Below are positions 58,634 through 64,000 of a DNA stretch of 64,000 nt, piece after piece (the first letter of the stretch is position 1; the number at the start of each line of letters is the position of its first letter). The notes below the pieces were generated by a model that searched no databases, was not told the DNA's origin, and saw only the letters and a program-made list of their open reading frames with translations. The position numbers were made by a program, and so were the translations under genes. The stretch is from NCBI GenBank assembly GCA_007922225.1, contig ML679974.1, positions 7,243,105 to 7,307,104 of the forward strand, read 5' to 3'. The stretch comes from Emydura subglobosa (lineage: Eukaryota; Chordata; Testudines; Chelidae).

Positions 58634-59213
58634 CTCTGTATCTGTCAGTCCTCAGCGGGTAAATCTCAGCCCCGTGCTAGCTTTTGGGGCCTGCAGTTGA
58701 TTGTCCTGAAATGCAGTCAGGTCTCTGGTCCAGCAGGTCTCCAGCCCCCCCTTCTTGTCTGTCAACTCCCCACTCTGATCTTGGTCTCAAGCAGAGGCGA
58801 GGCAGGCAATCTCTAACACACTGCCTCTGTGCTGCTGTCCGTCCATGACAGAAGCATCTCAAGCACCAAAAATGGCAAGTGGGCTACATAAACAGCTAGG
58901 GGATGATTTTATTTACATCATTCAGGCCCACCCTCCTTTTTCCAGATACCCCATCTTGTAAAGACATTAATTTACTAAAGCCATGGCTCATTTCTCCCAT
59001 TGCTTTGCTAGTTTCTGCCTACTAATAAATGTGAATAATGTTGTTTTCGGCATTTCCTTATTTAAAAAATAACATTGAATTAGCAGATTATGCGCTTTAT
59101 CCTGCAAAACCTTATTCATGTGAGTAATCATTTCATGTGCGAATAGTTTCATTAAGTGCCACTCCAATAAGGTTTTGCATGATTTGACACTATTTTAAAA
59201 ATTTATAGACTCA
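58634..59213. other. Unassigned sequence
   Basis: A foldback with 'cctgcaaaaccttattcatg' and 'caataaggttttgcatga' lies at 59098-59182. Otherwise nothing seen. Confidence 0.45.
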
Positions 59214-59310
59214 GGCTGGGATTTTCAAAGGAGCCTAAGGGAGTGAGGAGCCACACTCCCATTACATTTCTTTGGAAGTTGGGCCCCTAACTCCCTTCAG
59301 CTCTTTTCAG
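59214..59310. repeat. Palindromic MITE-like element
   Basis: 'gggattttcaaaggagccta' on the left and 'gcccctaactcccttcag' on the right with 'cccattacatttctttgg' in the middle. It is related to the element at 28597-28703. Confidence 0.6.
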
Positions 59311-60664
59311 TCTCAACCAAAGATCTGCTGTGGCTATTGCTAATCAAACAGTAGCATGCAACATTATGTCCTTGCGTGATCAGATTATGAAGACTTGAAT
59401 TCAGATGCATTTTTACCTCGAGGTAAACGTGCATATCAAATGCCTAACAGTGATTCCATCTCCTTTTATAGGATAGGATGGATGAATAGATCTGAGTCAC
59501 TGCAAACTTCCATTTGGACTAAATATACCGTATGAACCCAGAACACCAATTATTCACATTTTATCTTTTATTTATCATTTGCATTGAAGTTTCAAGTTAT
59601 AAACAAGGACACCTAATATAATAAGCTTTGACGTAGGTATAGTAAAACAAAAGCTAAATGCTTGAGAGGGGCCTTATGTTTAACACACACATCCTGAACT
59701 CATGCTCATTAGTCCCACAAATGATATTGTGGTTCCATTTGTTCCCTACACACATGACCCCAATATGAATGCAAAAGTCACAGTCAGATATAGTAACACA
59801 TTCTTTTTCGTCTACCACAAAAGGCCCTGAAGAGAAGGATCATGCAATCAGCTTTATCAGTTTCTCCATTGCCTCTGAAAACAGCTGCCACAGGCAATTT
59901 TGTCAAATCAGAATTTCTTCAGTGTAGTAGTACACATATAGAACAGCTCCTTTCAGACTGAATGATATATGACTTGTGAAATAAATCTTCAAAATATTTC
60001 ACATCAGGGAGATCAAGAGAAAGGAATCACCTCTTTTACAAATGTTTGTGCAGCCCTCCTTTCCACTCTCTATCCCACAAGGGATAGATCAAGATAGGGT
60101 AAGTGTAATCATTCTGACTGCGCAGAGAGGTTTCAGGATCCGTTAGTTCTTATATCCCACATTTTAACACTGGAGTCCCCTCAGAGAGATGGCTAGCAGT
60201 AACGCTTCTTAGATTACAAAGCAGGGGTAGAGATCCTCTATCACTTGTTAGCTCTGTGCTAGTCCTCATGCTACGAGTTCTAGAGATGCCCAGTACAATC
60301 CCTGGTGATGACCAAGATGGCAGTCATACTTCCATCCACTTTCTCTGCCCTTCCTCCTGCTCCTAATTACTCCAGTACATGGATTGCAAATGCTTGACAC
60401 CACTTCCTAAAATGTTTCTTATTTTATAACTGTCACATGAATTATTAGCCCCACACAAAACAGATCCACCATTTTACATCTCAATCCTTCGCCTCATGGT
60501 CCTAATTGTTAATTATTTGAATTGTACACATTGGAAACATGAGATCCCACAATAGATTCAGAAATAAAATAACATTAAATAATCAGATTTCATATCCCAT
60601 TAATTAAATTGCAGATAGAACTGAGAGACAAAAGATGCATCAGTTGTTGAAACATGCACTATAT
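59311..60664. other. Unassigned sequence
   Basis: AT-rich unique-looking DNA with no long open frame. Confidence 0.45.
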
Positions 60665-61861
60665 CAGGGGTGTCAAACATTTGGCCCGCGGGCCGGATAT
60701 GGCCCACCAACCTTTTTGGTCCGGCCCCTGCAGTGCACACCGCTGCAACATCTCACGGAATGGTACTCTTTGGCGGCGGCATGCGCTGCCGCCAGAGAGT
60801 ACAACACCGCAAGACTTGGCTCTCTTGTGCTACCTGTGCGATAAGACAGCATGCTCAAAAACTGCAATGCAAATGGCTGCACAGCCATTACGAGCCACCC
60901 CACTGCAAGATTAGACATTGTCAAGCAAAACCTGCCTGAACATCTTGATCTCTGCATTTAACAATTTCAGGGTAAGCAATGGCAGCGAGAACATGCGAAG
61001 AATTTGTCATGTCTCTTATATTTGCACTTACCAAGATTTATTTATCTTTAAAAGTACCTTTCCCTGCCTTGGTGGAGGATGCCCCAGAGCTGTCTTATTT
61101 ATTCCAGGGACACAGCCCCAGAACAGCCCAGGAATGGGAGGGTATTAAGGCAGCTTAAAGTCATTTCAGTCCCTACTCCACTGGGCTTTGAGTTCTGTGC
61201 CAGAGCTCTCAAAGACATAGCCCAGAATCTATATATCCGAATAGAAATCTAAGAAGGTGGCTGTCTTTTTGATTGAGGATTTATAACCTCAGGATTTTGC
61301 TTATGCCAACTAAATCTACAAATTCAGCCTGATTAAATGAACCCAGCACTGAAAACCAATTGTTACGAGTTTTAGCCAAACTTCAGATCACAGTTGCAAA
61401 GCCTATTAAAGTCTCTTTACATTTTGACCCTGATACTGTGGCTAAGCTTTCCCCATGCTTCTGCCAATCTGTGGTACAACACACATCGAAAAACTAGATA
61501 AACACATTTTAATAATCAAATGTTTCATTTAATTAAATTCATTTAATTAATTAATTAATTTAATAATCAAATGAGAGAGTTTCTAAAGTTTAGAAGTACA
61601 GCACATTAAACTCAAAACATTCTTGGGGCATTGCGCAGTACTATAATTCTTAATCATTGATTGATTCTTTTAATCATAAAATAGTAGTAGTTGTAGAAGT
61701 GAATTTACTGCAGTTTTTATATCGTTGATATCTAGCAAATAAAATATAATACTACATAAAAATGGTTGTGCTTAGTATTTCGATTTATGGTATGTATGAC
61801 CCTTTTGAAGTATATTTAATTCAAATCTGGCCCGCCATACCAAATGAGTTTGACATCCCTG
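60665..61861. mobile_element. Non-autonomous hAT DNA transposon
   Basis: 1197 bp with inverted ends: 'caggggtgtcaaacatttgg' (left) and 'caaatgagtttgacatccct' plus G (right). The left subterminal 'cccgcgggccggatatggcc' pairs with 'tctggcccgccatacc' near the right end. It is flanked by 8-bp duplications 'cactatat' (60657-60664) and 'cactgtat' (61862-61869), one mismatch, the length expected for hAT insertions. No transposase is present, so it depended on an autonomous relative. The overlapping frames at 60635-60957 lie in its GC-rich left part. Confidence 0.88.
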
Positions 61862-61932
61862 CACTGTATCATACTGTATATTTTTTAACTTCCCCTTCAT
61901 TGACTTCTTTCTTTGTTTGCTTGTTGATTTAG

Positions 61933-61992
61933 GGAGGAACGAGAAATTGATAATTACCAAGATTTATTTTCTACAGGAGAAGATCTTGATAG
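61933..61992 (+). CDS. Candidate 60-bp internal exon, unidentified gene
   Basis: A pyrimidine-rich tract ending in 'tgttgatttag' (61932) precedes 60 bases followed by 'gtaaataaaa', a good donor. The frame with one leading base reads EEREIDNYQDLFSTGEDLD, an acidic, protein-like peptide. One of the two other frames is closed by a TGA; the other is also open. Length is a multiple of three, so skipping would keep frame. I do not recognise the protein. No companion exon is identified in the window, so this could be one exon of a long gene or chance. Confidence 0.38.
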
Positions 61993-64000
61993 GTAAATAA
62001 AAGAAAAAATTATTTTAAAATATTCTCTTTAGTTTATAACCTTCCTGGTACAGCACAAGACCTATGCAACACGTAAGCATTACATTGAGAGTTTTACGTG
62101 GGACAGAAATAGAACCTAAATGATGCCTTGTGCTGGGCTTCTGCACAGAGGAGAATTTCTCCCTTATTGCTTTACAATTTCAAAATTTTAAACAGCATGC
62201 CACTTACCCTTTACAGACCCTTCCCAAATGCTGTGCTAATGAGACCACTTATCAAACACAAATATGACACCCACTAATAAGTCACCAAAACAGCTGTATT
62301 CACTTCTGTGATAGAGGAATTAAAGGAAAGTGTGTTTAGTCAGCCCGGTGGCTGCACAGCAATAATCAGTCAGACCACAAAGACACAAGACATTTGTTTG
62401 CTTCTGGGTATAACTGCTCTGGCTGTGCCATTGCTGTCCCATGATGAATTTATTGTAGTGTGCCATATTGTGGTTTTAATAAGCTGAATTCCTCAGCTGG
62501 GAATGGATTTCATTCTATCCTGGTCATAAAAGACAGATGTATCAATTTGTTTTTGCTGGAACCATTTAGGTTTATTATTCTAAGATGCCACTGAAGAATA
62601 AGAATTGACTCTAAATAAGCCCCTATTCTTCAAAAAAGAAGAAGATCACAAATGCCATCCTCTCATAACAGAGACAGGTATTATGTACACATTGGCCAAC
62701 TGGAATAAATGACACATAATTGCCTTTCACTTCGCTAATGGAGAGAAAGAGAGATAAAATATGGAACAACTTTCCAGAGAAGGAGATGTATGACTGTCAT
62801 CCACCACTCTAATTAAACAATAGTGTGTGATTACAAATCAAAACAGAGAGAGAGATGCCACAGAAGTACGTTAAAACTGCACTAGCTAAAGCAGAGATCT
62901 GAGAGAGTTATTCACATAGGAAATAGCTAGCTGAAGTAGTAGAGATTACTCTATCATGTACAAATTTGTCTTCCCTGCCCTGTCGTCCTCCATTACTTTG
63001 TTCCTATGGTTTTATTTTATTTGAAATTTAGTTTGATACAGGCTAGCTGGGACAGCAGGCAATGCAAACCATACTGTTTTTGTTGGAATAATTTATTCCT
63101 CCCTATTGGAAAGAGAGAATGGTCTACTGAAAATATATATATATTACCTTGGATGAAACAAAATTTTGCATGTGTATATTTTGGAGCTGCCTTGTTTTCA
63201 CTTTTTAGTATATTTGCACTCAATTTGCCTTGTCTTTTTATATTTTCACCCATTCTCCCTTCAGAAGAGAAGTGCTGCCTATGGCCAGAAAGATTAATAT
63301 AAATGTAATCATTTCATTAGTTCTAGAAGAGATTTTGAGAGACATCCTTTCTTCTCCTGGCTTTGTAATTGACAAACATCGGGGCTGACCCAGTGAAATG
63401 ACTCAGTTTCTGCTGACTTCAGTGTGAATGCACACAATTCAGTACCTTACAGGACTGGACAGTACATCACTGATGAGGTATGCTTCCAAAAGAGCGTGGT
63501 GTTCTGCACTGCTGCAGCAGACAAGATGAAGGGTAAAATGAGGATGAGAAACTTTGGCTTTACCAAATATGATATCACAAATATGATAATGCACCATTGG
63601 AAGCAGCAGTAAATCATGCCCAGGAAGGCTGTCTTATAGCTTGGGACTCATAAGCAAGCTGATAGTATATTCCCCAGGAAAATGTCAGCAAATCTGGTTT
63701 CTAAAAATGGAGTTTGTTTAATTGCCAGCCCTTTGAACACTGCTCCAGTTCACCAATTACTCCTGAAAGGATGACTCCTTGGGTAACACGGAGTCGAGCA
63801 TAGGGGATAATCCTGGGAGAAAGGGGACTGTGCACAATTTACTCTCTATTCATGTGAGTCAGGTGTTTGCAGGATCAAACCCTAGATTTGCATATTATAG
63901 GCAAAAGGCAGGGAGTGGTTTATGTAGAGGAGGTTTTATTATCACAGTTTCCAGAGAAATAACTTCAGGGGAATTGAGGAGAAGTTAGAATTATAATGAA
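61993..64000. other. Unassigned sequence
   Basis: Would be intron if the exon at 61933-61992 is real. Frames at 63006-63302, 63424-63612 and 63779-63988 lack domains. No repeat family is recognised. Confidence 0.4.

Noticed and set aside
1..64000. CRISPR arrays, bacterial operons, rRNA or canonical tRNA genes
   Set aside because: The sequence is vertebrate nuclear DNA; no regular spacer arrays or full tRNA cloverleaf sequences were seen.

Overview
This is a gene-poor stretch of a vertebrate nuclear genome from a draft assembly (a 400-base run of N lies at 54271-54670). The repeats point to a non-avian sauropsid, most probably a turtle: CR1 LINEs, a DIRS-type tyrosine-recombinase retroelement, Penelope-like elements with inverted ends, old MIR-type SINEs, hAT-type DNA transposons and many short palindromic elements built around sense/antisense copies of 'ccattgacttcaatgg'. 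The assignment rests on recognising these families by eye; no database search was possible.

Genes. Two intact single-exon reading frames stand out, both on the + strand: 23964-24407 (147 aa) and 31587-32534 (315 aa). Both encode nearly pure runs of a seven-residue unit of the type K-A-F-W-E-E-N and both resemble mammalian CCDC70 (coiled-coil domain-containing protein 70). Each has an AATAAA signal about 85-120 bp past its stop codon, and their 5' and 3' flanks are alike, so they look like a tandem duplicate pair about 7 kb apart. Two further stretches, 47801-47940 and 61933-61992, look like single exons of unidentified genes on the + strand. Nothing else in the window is a convincing protein-coding gene.

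Layout. 1-13.4 kb: unique sequence with MIR SINEs, palindromic elements and two possible LTR-like blocks. 13.44-19.60 kb: a nearly full-length but decayed DIRS element on the minus strand (gag-like, reverse transcriptase, RNase H, methyltransferase-like tail, tyrosine recombinase, inverted ends). 19.6-23.8 kb: MIR, LTR-like block, AT-rich palindromic element, CR1 fragment. 23.8-32.7 kb: the CCDC70-like pair, separated by CR1 fragments and a long palindromic element that carries a nested GC-rich DNA transposon. 33-40.7 kb: LTR-like block, LINE reverse transcriptase remnant, mostly unique DNA. 40.76-43.31 kb: a CR1 copy on the minus strand broken by two later insertions, a possible solo LTR and a Penelope-like foldback, each with a target-site duplication. 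43.3-54.1 kb: mostly unique DNA. 54.2-54.85 kb: a Penelope-like inverted repeat spanning the assembly gap. 55-64 kb: palindromic elements, a MIR, a small MITE, a complete non-autonomous hAT element (60665-61861) and a candidate exon.

The most noteworthy content is the tandem CCDC70-like pair with its 21-bp internal repeat array. The nested insertions with legible target-site duplications are also of interest.
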